A DNA stretch of 64,000 nucleotides from Tenacibaculum haliotis (lineage in GTDB: Bacteria; Bacteroidota; Bacteroidia; Flavobacteriales; Flavobacteriaceae): positions 186,001-250,000 of the forward strand of contig NZ_JAOBTH010000027.1 of NCBI RefSeq assembly GCF_025215075.1, given 5' to 3'. Under the pieces are notes generated by a model. That model saw only the letters and a list, made by a program, of their open reading frames with translations, was not told the origin of the DNA and ran no database searches. The position numbers and the translations under genes were made by a program. Position 1 is the stretch's first letter, and each line of letters begins with the position of its first letter. Shown here piece after piece: positions 52,334 through 61,631 of the stretch.

Positions 52334-53230
52334 GTGAAAAAAGTAGCTATTTACGGTCAAGCTTATACCATTTCTGCTGAAAAGGAAATTAAAATATTAG
52401 TATCGGCATTAGAGAAAAACAAGATTGTTGTTTTTTTTGAAAAAGAATTTTATGACTTATTGGTTGAAAATAATTCTTTGACAAAAAAATATCCTACATA
52501 CGCTCATTTCAATGATTTATCTAACTCTTTTGATATGATGTTTACTATTGGAGGTGACGGAACATTCTTAAGAGCTGCAACTTATATTCGTGATTTAGAC
52601 ATTCCTTTTTTAGGAATTAATACTGGTAGACTCGGTTTTTTAGCTACGGTACAAAAAGATCAGATTGAAGAAGCGGTTGCTTTGTTATTAGAAAATAATT
52701 ACACCATTCAAAAAAGGTCTTTATTACAAATAGAAACTACACCACAAACAGAAGAATTTACAGAACTAGATTTTGCTTTAAACGAAATAACTATCGCTCG
52801 TAGAAACACCACTTCTATGATTGGTGTAAAAACATATTTAAATCAAGAATACTTAACAAATTACTGGGCAGACGGCTTAATCATATCAACACCAACTGGG
52901 TCTACTGGTTATTCTTTAAGTTGTAATGGTCCTGTAATACTACCAGATTCTAAAAGCTTTGTTATCACCCCTATTGCACCACACAACCTAAACGCAAGGC
53001 CAATGGTAATACCAGACGACATTGTAATTCAATTAGAAGTAAGTGCTCGTGAAAAAGATTTTTTAATCTCGTTAGACTCTCGTATCACAACGATACCATT
53101 AGGAACACAAATAAAAATACAGAGAGCTTCTTTTACTATAAAAAGTATTTTACTTCAAAATCAATCACATCTAAAAACACTAAGAGGTAAGCTTTTATGG
53201 GGAGAAGATACTCGTAATGAATCTTTATAA
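52334..53230 (+). CDS. nadK: NAD kinase
   Basis: A 298-residue ATP-NAD kinase that makes NADP+. The family signature is TIGGDGTFLRAA, followed by GINTGRLGFLA, ALNEITIAR and GLIISTPTGSTGYSLS. The start is a GTG (VKKVAIYGQA); no ATG is available before the conserved N-terminal strand. It lies 33 bases after the CBS-domain gene, probably in the same transcript. Confidence 0.96.
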   Translation: MKKVAIYGQAYTISAEKEIKILVSALEKNKIVVFFEKEFYDLLVENNSLTKKYPTYAHFNDLSNSFDMMFTIGGDGTFLRAATYIRDLDIPFLGINTGRLGFLATVQKDQIEEAVALLLENNYTIQKRSLLQIETTPQTEEFTELDFALNEITIARRNTTSMIGVKTYLNQEYLTNYWADGLIISTPTGSTGYSLSCNGPVILPDSKSFVITPIAPHNLNARPMVIPDDIVIQLEVSAREKDFLISLDSRITTIPLGTQIKIQRASFTIKSILLQNQSHLKTLRGKLLWGEDTRNESL

Positions 53231-53336
53231 ATACACTTCATAGCAATAAAACCTCAAAAAAAAGGTTAATCAAGAAGGTATATTATTAACTTTTTAAAGC
53301 AAATTCATTTTACTATATTTGCACGCTATTTTTACA

Positions 53337-54017
53337 ATGAAGAAACTTTTTTTATTCATATCATTTGCTTTAACAGCAATTACAATACAATCGCAAACTC
53401 ACGAAGTAGGTGTTTTCGTTGGTGGCTCTAATTACATTGGTGATATAGGTCATACAAACTACATATATCCCAATAAAATTGGAGGTGGCTTAATATACAA
53501 ATACAACCTAAATCCCAGAATCGCGTTAAGAGGAACTTACACATACATCCCTGTTTCTGGTAAAGATAGTGATGCAGAAAATTTATTCCGTCAAAAAAGA
53601 GGATATCAATTTACAAACAATATCCATGAATTTGCCGCTGGGTTAGAATTTAATTTTTTTGATTATAATATTAGCAACTACAATACAACCTTCACACCTT
53701 ATTTATTAGCTGAAATTGCCGTTTTTAACTACTCGAGCCCTGTAAAAAGAACTTCTCCCACTACAATTCGTTTAAAAAATAAATTTTCATATTCTTTACC
53801 TGTAGGTATTGGTATTAAAGGGAGATTAGATGATCATTTAGCTATTGCATTTGAAACAGGAGTTCGTTTTACACTAGTAGACGATATTGATTTTACAACG
53901 GATAAAATAGCTAATTTAAATTTTGGCGGTACAGGAAATGACTGGTATGTATTTACTGGATTATCAATAGTATATTCTTTCGGACGACCTCCGTGTTATA
54001 AAGGATTAACAGAATAA
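53337..54017 (+). CDS. DUF6089-type outer membrane beta-barrel protein
   Basis: A 226-residue exported protein: signal peptide (MKKLFLFISFALTAITIQSQ), then a small eight-strand-like barrel (EVGVFVGGSNYIGDIG, GGGLIYKYNLNPRIALRG, ending FTGLSIVYSFGRPPCYKG). I chose the ATG at 53337 over one 6 codons upstream, because a TATATTTG -7 element lies at 53314-53321. It heads the uppS-bamA-ompH-ompH-murI row, a gene order conserved in Flavobacteriia. Function unknown; a part in envelope biogenesis is inferred from context. Confidence 0.85.
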   Translation: MKKLFLFISFALTAITIQSQTHEVGVFVGGSNYIGDIGHTNYIYPNKIGGGLIYKYNLNPRIALRGTYTYIPVSGKDSDAENLFRQKRGYQFTNNIHEFAAGLEFNFFDYNISNYNTTFTPYLLAEIAVFNYSSPVKRTSPTTIRLKNKFSYSLPVGIGIKGRLDDHLAIAFETGVRFTLVDDIDFTTDKIANLNFGGTGNDWYVFTGLSIVYSFGRPPCYKGLTE

Positions 54018-54019
54018 AA

Positions 54020-54772
54020 ATGAAAGACAAATTACATAGTATTAATTTACAGAAAGTTCCAAATCACATTGCCGTTATTATGGATGGCAATGGAAGATGG
54101 GCAAAAGGTAAAGGAATGCAACGTGTTTTTGGTCATAGAAATGCTTTAACTGCCATTAGAGAAACAGCTGATGCTGCGTCAGAAATTGGTATTAAATTCA
54201 TTACTCTTTATGCCTTTTCTACTGAAAACTGGAACAGGCCTAAGTTAGAAGTAGATGCCTTAATGAGCCTACTTGTTAACACTTTAAAAAAAGAACTTCC
54301 AGATTTTCAGCGTAAAAATGTAAAAATAAATGCCATTGGTAATCTTACTAGCTTACCAAAAAATGCTCAGAAAATTTTAACTAAAGTTATTGATCAAACT
54401 AAAGACAATACCAAAATCACGTTAACCTTTGCTTTAAGCTATGGTTCGAGAGAAGAAATTGTTAATGCTTTCAAAAATATATCTGAAAAAGTTGTTAATA
54501 ACGAGCTTGATATTGAAAAAATAGATGAAAAAATTATAAATAACCATTTATATACGTTTAATTTGCCCGACGTTGATTTAATGGTACGTACAAGTGGGGA
54601 ACAAAGAATCAGTAATTTTTTACTTTGGCAACTAGCATATGCCGAATTATATTTTACAGAAATATTATGGCCAGATTTTAGAAGAGAAGATCTTTTTGAC
54701 GCCGTAATAGATTATCAAAACAGAGAGAGAAGATTTGGAAAAACAAGTGAACAGATTGAGACCAATGAATAA
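54020..54772 (+). CDS. uppS: Isoprenyl (undecaprenyl) diphosphate synthase
   Basis: A 250-residue cis-prenyltransferase making the C55 lipid carrier of peptidoglycan and O-antigen. The diphosphate-binding MDGNGRWAKGKG is near residue 21; TLYAFSTENWNRP and LMVRTSGEQRISNFLLWQ complete the signature. It follows the DUF6089 gene by 2 bases, and bamA begins 8 bases before its stop, so the three are coupled. Confidence 0.97.
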   Translation: MKDKLHSINLQKVPNHIAVIMDGNGRWAKGKGMQRVFGHRNALTAIRETADAASEIGIKFITLYAFSTENWNRPKLEVDALMSLLVNTLKKELPDFQRKNVKINAIGNLTSLPKNAQKILTKVIDQTKDNTKITLTFALSYGSREEIVNAFKNISEKVVNNELDIEKIDEKIINNHLYTFNLPDVDLMVRTSGEQRISNFLLWQLAYAELYFTEILWPDFRREDLFDAVIDYQNRERRFGKTSEQIETNE

Positions 54773-57317
54773 ATATTCTTATTTAGTAGTATTTTTAATC
54801 GCTTTTTTATCAGCGAATACACAAGCACAAGACATCATAACTAAAGACAGTACTGTCACAAGCAATGTAATCCCTTACAAAAAAGGAGAACAATATATCT
54901 TGGGTGGAATCACTGTAACTGGTCTACAAAAATTTAGTGAACAAACCATAAGGGTCTACACGGGTTTAATAGATGGGCAGCCTATAAAGTTACCTGGTGA
55001 TAAACTTACCAGTGCTATTAAAAAACTTTATGAAAGTAAACAGTTTAGCGATGTTGATGTATATCTATCTAAAAAAGATGGAGAAACTGTTTATTTACTA
55101 TTTGATGTTACCGAACTACCTCAATTAGCTGACATCTCAATTTCTGGTCTTAGTAAATCAAAAGCAAGAGAACTTAAAGAAGAAACTGAACTTAAAAAGG
55201 GTATTATGGTTACTGATAACCTAATCGTAACTACTAGAAATTATATAAAAAAGAAATATACTGATAAAGGTTTCTTAAAAACTAAAGTTTCTCTAACAAC
55301 AAAAAAAGATACTTCTGACATAAACACTGTTAGTATGGATATCTTTGTTGATAAAGGAAAACGTATAAAAATTAAAGAAATTAATTTTATAGGAAACACG
55401 GCAATGTCTAATGGAGACTTGAGAGGATTCATGAAAAACACAAAACGTAAGGTTTTAGGTCGTTTTTGGAAATCTTCAAAGTATGTTTTAGATGATTATA
55501 AAGAAGATTTAGAAAGCATTCTTGAAAACTACAGTGAAAACGGATATCGTGATGCTCGTATTCTATCTGACAATCTTATTTGGAATGACGACAATACTAT
55601 TAATTTAGAAATCACCCTAGAAGAAGGTCGTCAGTACCGTTTTGATGAGATTAAATTTATTGGAAACAAAAAATTCTCAGATGAATTCTTACAAAGGTTG
55701 TTACGAATTGATAAGGGGGATATCTACAATGGAAAAGTTTTAAAAGAACGTATTTCAGGAGATGGCTCACCTAACTCTCAAGACATTCAAACACTTTACC
55801 ACAACAACGGATATTTATTTTCTCAGATAAACGCGATAGAAACAAAAGTAAAAAATGATTCTATTACTGTAGAAGTTCGTATTCGTGAAGATGAGCAAGC
55901 TACTATTAAGAAAGTATCAGTAGCTGGTAATGAAAAAACAAATGACCATGTTATTTACAGAGAATTACGTGTAAAACCAGGTGATTTATTTAGTCGTGAA
56001 AACATTATTCGTTCAATTCGTGAAATTGGTCAATTAGGATTTTTCGATGCCAATGTAACTCCTGATGTTAAACCTGATTATCAAAACAAAACTGCTGATA
56101 TTGAGTTTTCAGTTGCAGAAAAAGGCGGTAGTCAAATAGAACTGCAAGGTGGTTATGGTGGTGGATCATTTATTGGTACCTTGGGATTATCTTTTAATAA
56201 TTTCTCTATTAGAAATATTTTCAATAAAGAAGCCTATAAACCACTACCAATGGGTGATGGTCAAAAATTATCATTACGTTTACAAACAAGTAGAACCTAT
56301 AACACCTATAGTTTCTCTTTTACAGAACCTTGGTTAGGGGGTAAAAAACCTCAATCTTTATCTTTCTCAATTTATTTATCTGATCAATATAGATATGACT
56401 ATAATACAAACTCTGTTGATAAAAATCAAAGTTTGAGCATTATAGGTGCTTCAATCGGCCTAGGAAAGCGTTTAAATTGGCCTGATGATTACTTTTCTTT
56501 GTCTCAAAGTATAAGTTACCAAGGAATTGAGTTACATAATTATGGATACCGTGTAGGTTCTTCAAATGACGTTATTAGTGACGGTAATCTTAACAACCTA
56601 GCATATACAGTTGCTTTTGGTCGTAATTCAGCTGGTCCAAGTTTAATTTTCCCTTCATATGGTTCAGATTTTTCATTAACTGCCAAAGCTACTTTTCCAT
56701 ACTCATTAGTCAATGGCAAAGATTATGATGAACCTGAAAACCCAACTAACAGTGAAAGACAGGCTTATTTATCTGATAAATACAAATGGCTTGAGTATTA
56801 TAAAATTACTGCAAAAGGAAAATGGTATACCTCTTTATCTGAAAATAATAAATTAGTCTTAATGTCTAATTTTGAAATGGGGTATTTAGGATCTTATAAT
56901 AAAAAGCTAGGGTTAACACCTGTTGAAAGATATTTTGTTGGAGGAGACGGAATTGCTCAAGGGCAACTAGATGGCCGAGAAACTATCGGATTAAGAGGTT
57001 ATGAAAACAATAGAGTATCTTCTCTTGATGGTGGTTCTATCTATAATAAATTTCAAATGGAATTACGTTATTCCATAACAGACAAACCTTCTGCATCAAT
57101 TTATACTTTAGGGTTTTTAGAAGCAGGGAACTCTTATAACAATTTTAGCGAATTTAATCCGTTTAGACTGAAACGTTCTGCTGGATTAGGTGTCCGTATA
57201 TTTATGCCTGCATTTGGTTTACTAGGTATAGACTTTGCTCATGGATTTGATCCATTACCTGGACTGACTGAAAAATCTGGTTGGCAAACACATTTTATTA
57301 TTGGAAGACAGTTCTAA
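54765..57317 (+). CDS. bamA: Outer membrane protein assembly factor BamA
   Basis: An 850-residue essential insertase of outer membrane beta-barrels. The signal peptide (LVVFLIAFLSANTQAQ) is followed by five POTRA domains (residues about 40-430; ITVTGLQKFS, INFIGNTAMSNGDLRG, IKFIGNKKFS, VSVAGNEKTN) and the Omp85 barrel with the lid-lock motif region VGGDGIAQGQLDGRETIGLRGY. I chose the ATG at 54765 for the signal peptide; it overlaps the uppS end by 8 bases. Two periplasmic Skp-like chaperones follow, forming one outer-membrane-assembly group. Confidence 0.96.
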   Translation: MNKYSYLVVFLIAFLSANTQAQDIITKDSTVTSNVIPYKKGEQYILGGITVTGLQKFSEQTIRVYTGLIDGQPIKLPGDKLTSAIKKLYESKQFSDVDVYLSKKDGETVYLLFDVTELPQLADISISGLSKSKARELKEETELKKGIMVTDNLIVTTRNYIKKKYTDKGFLKTKVSLTTKKDTSDINTVSMDIFVDKGKRIKIKEINFIGNTAMSNGDLRGFMKNTKRKVLGRFWKSSKYVLDDYKEDLESILENYSENGYRDARILSDNLIWNDDNTINLEITLEEGRQYRFDEIKFIGNKKFSDEFLQRLLRIDKGDIYNGKVLKERISGDGSPNSQDIQTLYHNNGYLFSQINAIETKVKNDSITVEVRIREDEQATIKKVSVAGNEKTNDHVIYRELRVKPGDLFSRENIIRSIREIGQLGFFDANVTPDVKPDYQNKTADIEFSVAEKGGSQIELQGGYGGGSFIGTLGLSFNNFSIRNIFNKEAYKPLPMGDGQKLSLRLQTSRTYNTYSFSFTEPWLGGKKPQSLSFSIYLSDQYRYDYNTNSVDKNQSLSIIGASIGLGKRLNWPDDYFSLSQSISYQGIELHNYGYRVGSSNDVISDGNLNNLAYTVAFGRNSAGPSLIFPSYGSDFSLTAKATFPYSLVNGKDYDEPENPTNSERQAYLSDKYKWLEYYKITAKGKWYTSLSENNKLVLMSNFEMGYLGSYNKKLGLTPVERYFVGGDGIAQGQLDGRETIGLRGYENNRVSSLDGGSIYNKFQMELRYSITDKPSASIYTLGFLEAGNSYNNFSEFNPFRLKRSAGLGVRIFMPAFGLLGIDFAHGFDPLPGLTEKSGWQTHFIIGRQF

Positions 57318-57330
57318 AACCTTACATTTG
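57301..57330 (+). promoter_or_regulatory. Promoter for the ompH genes (TTG-N19-TACATTTG)
   Basis: TTG at 57301-57303, 19 bases, TACATTTG at 57323-57330. It lies over the end of bamA and would allow the chaperone genes to be transcribed apart from it. Confidence 0.7.
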
Positions 57331-57380
57331 TAATGTGTCTGGTTTTTTGGCACGGTTTTTTCTAAACACATTATAGCAAG

Positions 57381-58178
57381 ATGAAAAAAAACATTTTATC
57401 AATAGTTCTTTTACTTATTACTAGTAGTGTTGTTGTTGCACAAAAAAGTCAACGCATCGCCTATATCGACATGGAATATATACTTCAAAATATCCCTGAA
57501 TATTTAGAAGCTCAAAATTCCTTAGATGCTAAAGTTTTAAAATGGAAAACGAAGTTAGACAAAGAAAGTAGAGCTATAGAAGTTCTAAAAACTGATCTAA
57601 CAAACGAGAAAGCTATTTTAACAAAAGATTTAATTGATGAACGCGAAGAGGACATTACAATTCAACAAGAAGCTTTACGTAGATTAGAATCTTTATACTT
57701 TGGCCCTAAAGGTGATATGTATAATTTAAGAAGACAATTAATAAAGCCTATTCAAGATCAAGTTTTCAATGCTGTTCAAACAATTGCTTCAAGAAAAAAA
57801 TATGATTTTGTTTTTGATAAATCTGGTGAGTTAGTAATGCTATATTCTAACAAAAAACACGATATTAGCGACCTTATTGTTAAAATGATTAATATTGATC
57901 AGAAGAAACAAGCAAAAAAAGATAAAGTTGCAGCAAAAAAGGAATTACTTAAAAATGAAGGCTTAAGTGATGCGCAAAAAGCAAAAACAGCTAAACAAGA
58001 AGCACTCAGAAAGAAAAAACAAAATGACAAGCTTGCTAAAATTAAGCTAATAGAAGAAAAAAGACAAGCGAAGCTACAAGAAAGGGCTAACAAAAGAAAA
58101 TTGCTAATAGAAAAAAGAGAAGCCTTAAAACAAGCACAAGAAGAAGCTAAGAAACAAGCAATACAAGAGAATAAATAA
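57381..58178 (+). CDS. OmpH/Skp-family periplasmic chaperone, long form
   Basis: A 265-residue protein with signal peptide (MKKNILSIVLLLITSSVVVAQ) and a Skp-like body: a small beta core (RIAYIDMEYILQNIPEYLEAQ) and two long helices that would form a tentacle. A Lys/Glu/Ala-rich charged tail from about residue 180 to the end is extra compared with Skp (about 160 residues). Skp trimers carry unfolded outer membrane proteins to BamA, and this gene is directly after bamA. It is paralogous to the next gene. Confidence 0.92.
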   Translation: MKKNILSIVLLLITSSVVVAQKSQRIAYIDMEYILQNIPEYLEAQNSLDAKVLKWKTKLDKESRAIEVLKTDLTNEKAILTKDLIDEREEDITIQQEALRRLESLYFGPKGDMYNLRRQLIKPIQDQVFNAVQTIASRKKYDFVFDKSGELVMLYSNKKHDISDLIVKMINIDQKKQAKKDKVAAKKELLKNEGLSDAQKAKTAKQEALRKKKQNDKLAKIKLIEEKRQAKLQERANKRKLLIEKREALKQAQEEAKKQAIQENK

Positions 58179-58216
58179 ATCAAGAATAGAGAACATTAAA
58201 TTAAATTAAAACAAAG

Positions 58217-58726
58217 ATGAAACATTTTAAGACGTTAGTATTAGTTGCAATTTTCACAATTGGATTAGGTAGTGTGGCAAATGCACAAAAAACTGCACAT
58301 ATAAATACAGATAAATTATTATCTGAAATGCCTGCAACTAAAGCTATGAAAGCTGAGTTAGAGAAATTAAATAAGACCTACCGTGACGACATTGAAGCTA
58401 TGGCTAAAAAAGCAGAAGCTAAAATGAAAAAATACGAAGCAGAAAGTAAAAGTCAAACACAAGAAGTAAACCAAAAAAGAGCTATTGAAATTCAGCAAGA
58501 CAGACAAAGAATTGGTCAGGCTCAGCAATCTGCTAGTCAGGAGATGCAGAAAAAATACCAAGAAAAAACAATTCCTATTTTAAAGAAAGCTGAGCAAGCA
58601 ATTAAAGATGTTGCAGCTGCTAAAGGAATTATTTATGTATTTGATGCTGCTCCTGGTAAAGGATTAATCGTTTATGATAAAGGTGAAGACATTTACGGAG
58701 CTGTAAAAGCTAAATTAGGTTTCTAA
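58217..58726 (+). CDS. OmpH/Skp-family periplasmic chaperone
   Basis: A 169-residue Skp-like protein of normal length: signal peptide (MKHFKTLVLVAIFTIGLGSVANAQ), core strand KTAHINTDKLLSEMP, long charged helices (KKAEAKMKKYEAESK, RQRIGQAQQSASQEMQKK) and C-terminal core GLIVYDKGEDIY. It probably forms trimers that hold barrel proteins on the way to BamA. It is 38 bases after its longer paralogue. Confidence 0.94.
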   Translation: MKHFKTLVLVAIFTIGLGSVANAQKTAHINTDKLLSEMPATKAMKAELEKLNKTYRDDIEAMAKKAEAKMKKYEAESKSQTQEVNQKRAIEIQQDRQRIGQAQQSASQEMQKKYQEKTIPILKKAEQAIKDVAAAKGIIYVFDAAPGKGLIVYDKGEDIYGAVKAKLGF

Positions 58727-58747
58727 TAAAACCTTTAAAATATTTTA

Positions 58748-58780
58748 TAAAAATCCTGCTGAATTCAGCAGGATTTTTAT
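58748..58780 (+). terminator. Intrinsic terminator after the ompH genes
   Basis: AAAAATCCTGCTGAA / TTCAGCAGGATTTTT, a 15-base perfect palindrome with no separate loop, then T. It ends the bamA-ompH-ompH group just before murI. Confidence 0.9.
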
Positions 58781-58792
58781 TTTTGTATATCT

Positions 58793-59587
58793 ATGACTAA
58801 ACAACAGCAACAACCTATTGGTATATTTGATTCAGGTATAGGAGGTACTTCTATTTGGAAAGAGATTCATGCGTTACTTCCAAACGAAAGCACTATTTAC
58901 TTATCCGATAGTAAAAATGCTCCTTATGGACAAAAATCAAAAGAAGAAATACTTAATTTATCTATTAAAAACACTGAGTATTTAATTAATAAAGGTTGTA
59001 AGCTAATTGTAGTTGCTTGTAATACGGCAACCACAAACGCCATTGAATATTTAAGAAAAAACTATACTGTTCCTATCATAGGAATTGAACCAGCAATAAA
59101 ATCGGCTTCAATTCAAACTAAAACTCAAATTATTGGTATTTTAGCTACAAAAGGAACACTTAACAGCGCTTTATTCGAAAAAACATCTGCTACTATTAAC
59201 AACAACATTACAATCATTGAGCAGATAGGAAATGGTTTAGTTGAACTCATTGAGAACGGAAAAATTCATTCTTCAGAAATGACAACCTTATTAGAAAAAC
59301 ATTTAAGTGTTATCCTAAAATCAAATTGTGACTGTATTGTTTTAGGCTGTACACACTATCCTTATTTAATTCCTCAAATAAAAAAAATTATTGGAAACGA
59401 TATAAAAATTATTGATTCTGGTGAGGCTGTTGCTAAACAAACAAAAAAGGTTTTACTAGAAAATAATTTGTTAGCTAATTCGAAAAATAACATTATCAAT
59501 AAGTTTTACATCAATAAAGAAAAAAATGTATTGGAATATTTATTAAAAGATTACAGTAAAATTTCTATTGATATTTTAGATTTTTAA
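58793..59587 (+). CDS. murI: Glutamate racemase
   Basis: A 264-residue cofactor-free racemase providing D-glutamate for peptidoglycan. The two catalytic cysteines are in VVACNTATTNA and VLGCTHYPYL; the N-terminal IGIFDSGIGGTS is the substrate-binding loop. It follows the terminator of the ompH genes by 12 bases, so it must be served by read-through or by a promoter inside the terminator. It overlaps the convergent porP-type gene by 4 bases. Confidence 0.96.
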   Translation: MTKQQQQPIGIFDSGIGGTSIWKEIHALLPNESTIYLSDSKNAPYGQKSKEEILNLSIKNTEYLINKGCKLIVVACNTATTNAIEYLRKNYTVPIIGIEPAIKSASIQTKTQIIGILATKGTLNSALFEKTSATINNNITIIEQIGNGLVELIENGKIHSSEMTTLLEKHLSVILKSNCDCIVLGCTHYPYLIPQIKKIIGNDIKIIDSGEAVAKQTKKVLLENNLLANSKNNIINKFYINKEKNVLEYLLKDYSKISIDILDF

Positions 59588-60549
59588 AAACTCCCGTTAA
59601 TGTTTGGACACGCTGAAGCTCTACGTTTTCTGCATAAAACATCTATACCAAAAGAAACTTGGTGAAAACCTCCATTAGAAAAAACCACGTCTCCACTTTG
59701 TTGAGTGTACGTATACGCAAACATTAAGTTTTTGTAATTCACACCTACAATAGGAGTTATATAGCTTGCATCACCAAAAACACTGCTATCTAAACTTCTT
59801 CTATAAGATAAAGCTGCCCATAATTGGGTAGCTTCAAACTGCTTATAAACTTTAAAATTTAAATCAGCTATTTTCTCACCAGTTTGGTCTTTGTATTGCA
59901 ACATAACAGAAGGTTCATATTGTAACTTATCTTCATCGCCAAAAAAGTAACCTGCTCCAATAATATAATTTCTTAAATTATAAGACTCAAAATCAGGATT
60001 TAAATCGTTTTTTGCAGACAACATAATATTTTTTACTGTAAAATAAGATGAAAAACCTTTATGATGGTATGCCATACCAAAATCGGCATTAAAATAAAAA
60101 TCACTATTAATAACCTGACTAACTGCTGGATCGTTAACAAAATTTCGTTGATCAACTTCATTTTGAACTACTGACATTGAAAGACCAAATGACAACTGTT
60201 TAAACAAGTTTTCATTCCCCATATCTATATGATAGGCATAAGTTCCTTGTAATCCTTTTTGAGAGTGATAACCGTTTTTATCATTAAAAAGAATAAACCC
60301 ATAACCTGCATTTGAGTTCTCATTAAATTTAGCATGAAAACTTGCAGTTTGTAACGAAGGTGCGTCTTTTACTCCAATCCATTGTTGACGTGCAGTTAAA
60401 CGTAACTTTCCACAATCACCAATACCTGCTGCAGTTGGATGCAACAAATAAACATTGTCAGATAAATAATCTGCATAGATTGGCAATGTTTCTTGTCCAT
60501 AAATTTTTGATATAAAAATCACAAAAAATAAGGCAATAATTTTTTTCAT
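59584..60549 (-). CDS. PorP/SprF-family type IX secretion membrane protein
   Basis: A 321-residue outer membrane protein with signal peptide (MKKIIALFFVIFISKIYGQ) and the PorP/SprF pattern: LPIYADYLSDNVYLLHPTAAG, LTARQQWIGVKDAPS, and a barrel ending FSNGGFHQVSFGIDV. Such proteins help anchor or export surface adhesins such as SprB. Most flavobacteria have many copies, each usually beside the large adhesin it serves; here no large adhesin is adjacent. A TATATTTG -7 element (60574-60581, minus strand) and an AGGAG Shine-Dalgarno-like sequence precede the start. Confidence 0.9.
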   Translation of the reverse strand: MKKIIALFFVIFISKIYGQETLPIYADYLSDNVYLLHPTAAGIGDCGKLRLTARQQWIGVKDAPSLQTASFHAKFNENSNAGYGFILFNDKNGYHSQKGLQGTYAYHIDMGNENLFKQLSFGLSMSVVQNEVDQRNFVNDPAVSQVINSDFYFNADFGMAYHHKGFSSYFTVKNIMLSAKNDLNPDFESYNLRNYIIGAGYFFGDEDKLQYEPSVMLQYKDQTGEKIADLNFKVYKQFEATQLWAALSYRRSLDSSVFGDASYITPIVGVNYKNLMFAYTYTQQSGDVVFSNGGFHQVSFGIDVLCRKRRASACPNINGSF

Positions 60550-60551
60550 AT

Positions 60552-60559
60552 TTCTCTCC
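60552..60559 (-). promoter_or_regulatory. Unusual Shine-Dalgarno-like sequence before the PorP/SprF gene
   Basis: On the minus strand AGGAGAGA precedes the ATG of the 60549 gene by 2-5 bases. Flavobacterial genes usually lack such a motif, and nearly every other start in this window is only A-rich. Confidence 0.5.
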
Positions 60560-60647
60560 TAATAAATAGCTCTCAAATATAACCAAGAGTCCTTAAAAAC
60601 ATCCTTAATTCTCAAAAAACTACTTTTATTCTTCATTTTTTAACATC

Positions 60648-61487
60648 TTAATAATTTAATCGATAATTAGATGGGGTTCTTCCTTTCAATTCTTTAAATT
60701 TTCTATTAAAATTAGAAATATTTATAAATCCAGATTTTTCAGACACCTCAATAATTGAATACTCACTATTTTTTAAAAATTTACAAGCAGTTTCAATTCT
60801 AAGCTCATTTAAAAAAGTGAAAAAAGTTTTATTTGTTCTTTGCTTAAAATATCTACAAAAAGCATTAGAAGTCATGTTTGCTACACCTGCTATATCATCT
60901 AACTCAATTTTATTAGTAAAATTACTCAAAGTATAATCCATAACATCCCTCATTCTTTTTCCTTCATTATCAGAATACCTTTTTTCATCCAAAAATGATG
61001 AAAGAGATATCGTCTCTGATTTCACAATAATAGTTAGTATCTTAATAAAAACAGTAAACTTAACGATATCCCTACTTTTTTTAATTTTTACAAATAAATT
61101 CTTTATTTTTTTTTGATTTGAAACTACACTAAAACTACTTTTAATCATGCTAAAAAACATCGAAATCTCCTTAAAATCATCTAATTCAAAAAAATGATCT
61201 CCAAATGATTTTTTTGTAAAAAAAAGAGAAATCATACAAGACTCTTTAATCAATGAATTATCACTTTTAAAAACATGCGGCTGATTACCTGCAAGTACTA
61301 AAACATCATCTTTTTTATATTCATTAACTGTATCTCCAACAATTAAAGTTCCTTCTCCTTTAAGAATATAACAAAGTTGAATTTCTTCATGTTGGTGTAA
61401 TTTATCATAAAAAAAAGACCCTTTATCTTCTTGATAAATTAACCCTAGGTTTTTAGTTTTCGGAATTTTAAATGGTAAAACGATCAT
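60648..61487 (-). CDS. AraC-family transcriptional regulator with cupin domain
   Basis: A 279-residue regulator. The N-terminal cupin (HQHEEIQLCYILKGEGTLIV) probably binds a small ligand. The C-terminal AraC DNA-binding domain has two helix-turn-helix units (VANMTSNAFCRYFKQRTNK; VSEKSGFINISNFNRKFKEL) and ends GRTPSNYR. It is divergent from the DapA-family/aldehyde dehydrogenase genes, with 144 bases between start codons. It is therefore the likely substrate-responsive regulator of that cluster; the inducer, possibly hydroxyproline or an intermediate, is inferred. Confidence 0.93.
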   Translation of the reverse strand: MIVLPFKIPKTKNLGLIYQEDKGSFFYDKLHQHEEIQLCYILKGEGTLIVGDTVNEYKKDDVLVLAGNQPHVFKSDNSLIKESCMISLFFTKKSFGDHFFELDDFKEISMFFSMIKSSFSVVSNQKKIKNLFVKIKKSRDIVKFTVFIKILTIIVKSETISLSSFLDEKRYSDNEGKRMRDVMDYTLSNFTNKIELDDIAGVANMTSNAFCRYFKQRTNKTFFTFLNELRIETACKFLKNSEYSIIEVSEKSGFINISNFNRKFKELKGRTPSNYRLNY

Positions 61488-61516
61488 TCATCAGATTTTA
61501 AAACAAAACTATAATA

Positions 61517-61579
61517 TATTATCCTAAAAATTAAACACTATTATTATTTAAGGTAAAATAATATGCTATATGGATAATA
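61517..61579. promoter_or_regulatory. 8-base inverted repeat in the AraC divergent region
   Basis: TATTATCC (61517-61524) and GGATAATA (61572-61579) are inverted, 47 bases apart, in the shared promoter region. They could be two half-sites for the AraC-type regulator, but in AT-rich DNA an 8-base match can arise by chance. Confidence 0.3.
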
Positions 61580-61631
61580 AATGAGAAATCTACTACGTGT
61601 ATCAATTATAACTTTGCCTAAAAAAAACACC

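Noticed and set aside
57899..58183. A minus-strand hydrophobic frame over the charged tail of the long OmpH gene
   Set aside because: It is the complement of Lys/Glu/Ala codons, which reads as Phe/Leu/Ser/Cys; a compositional shadow.
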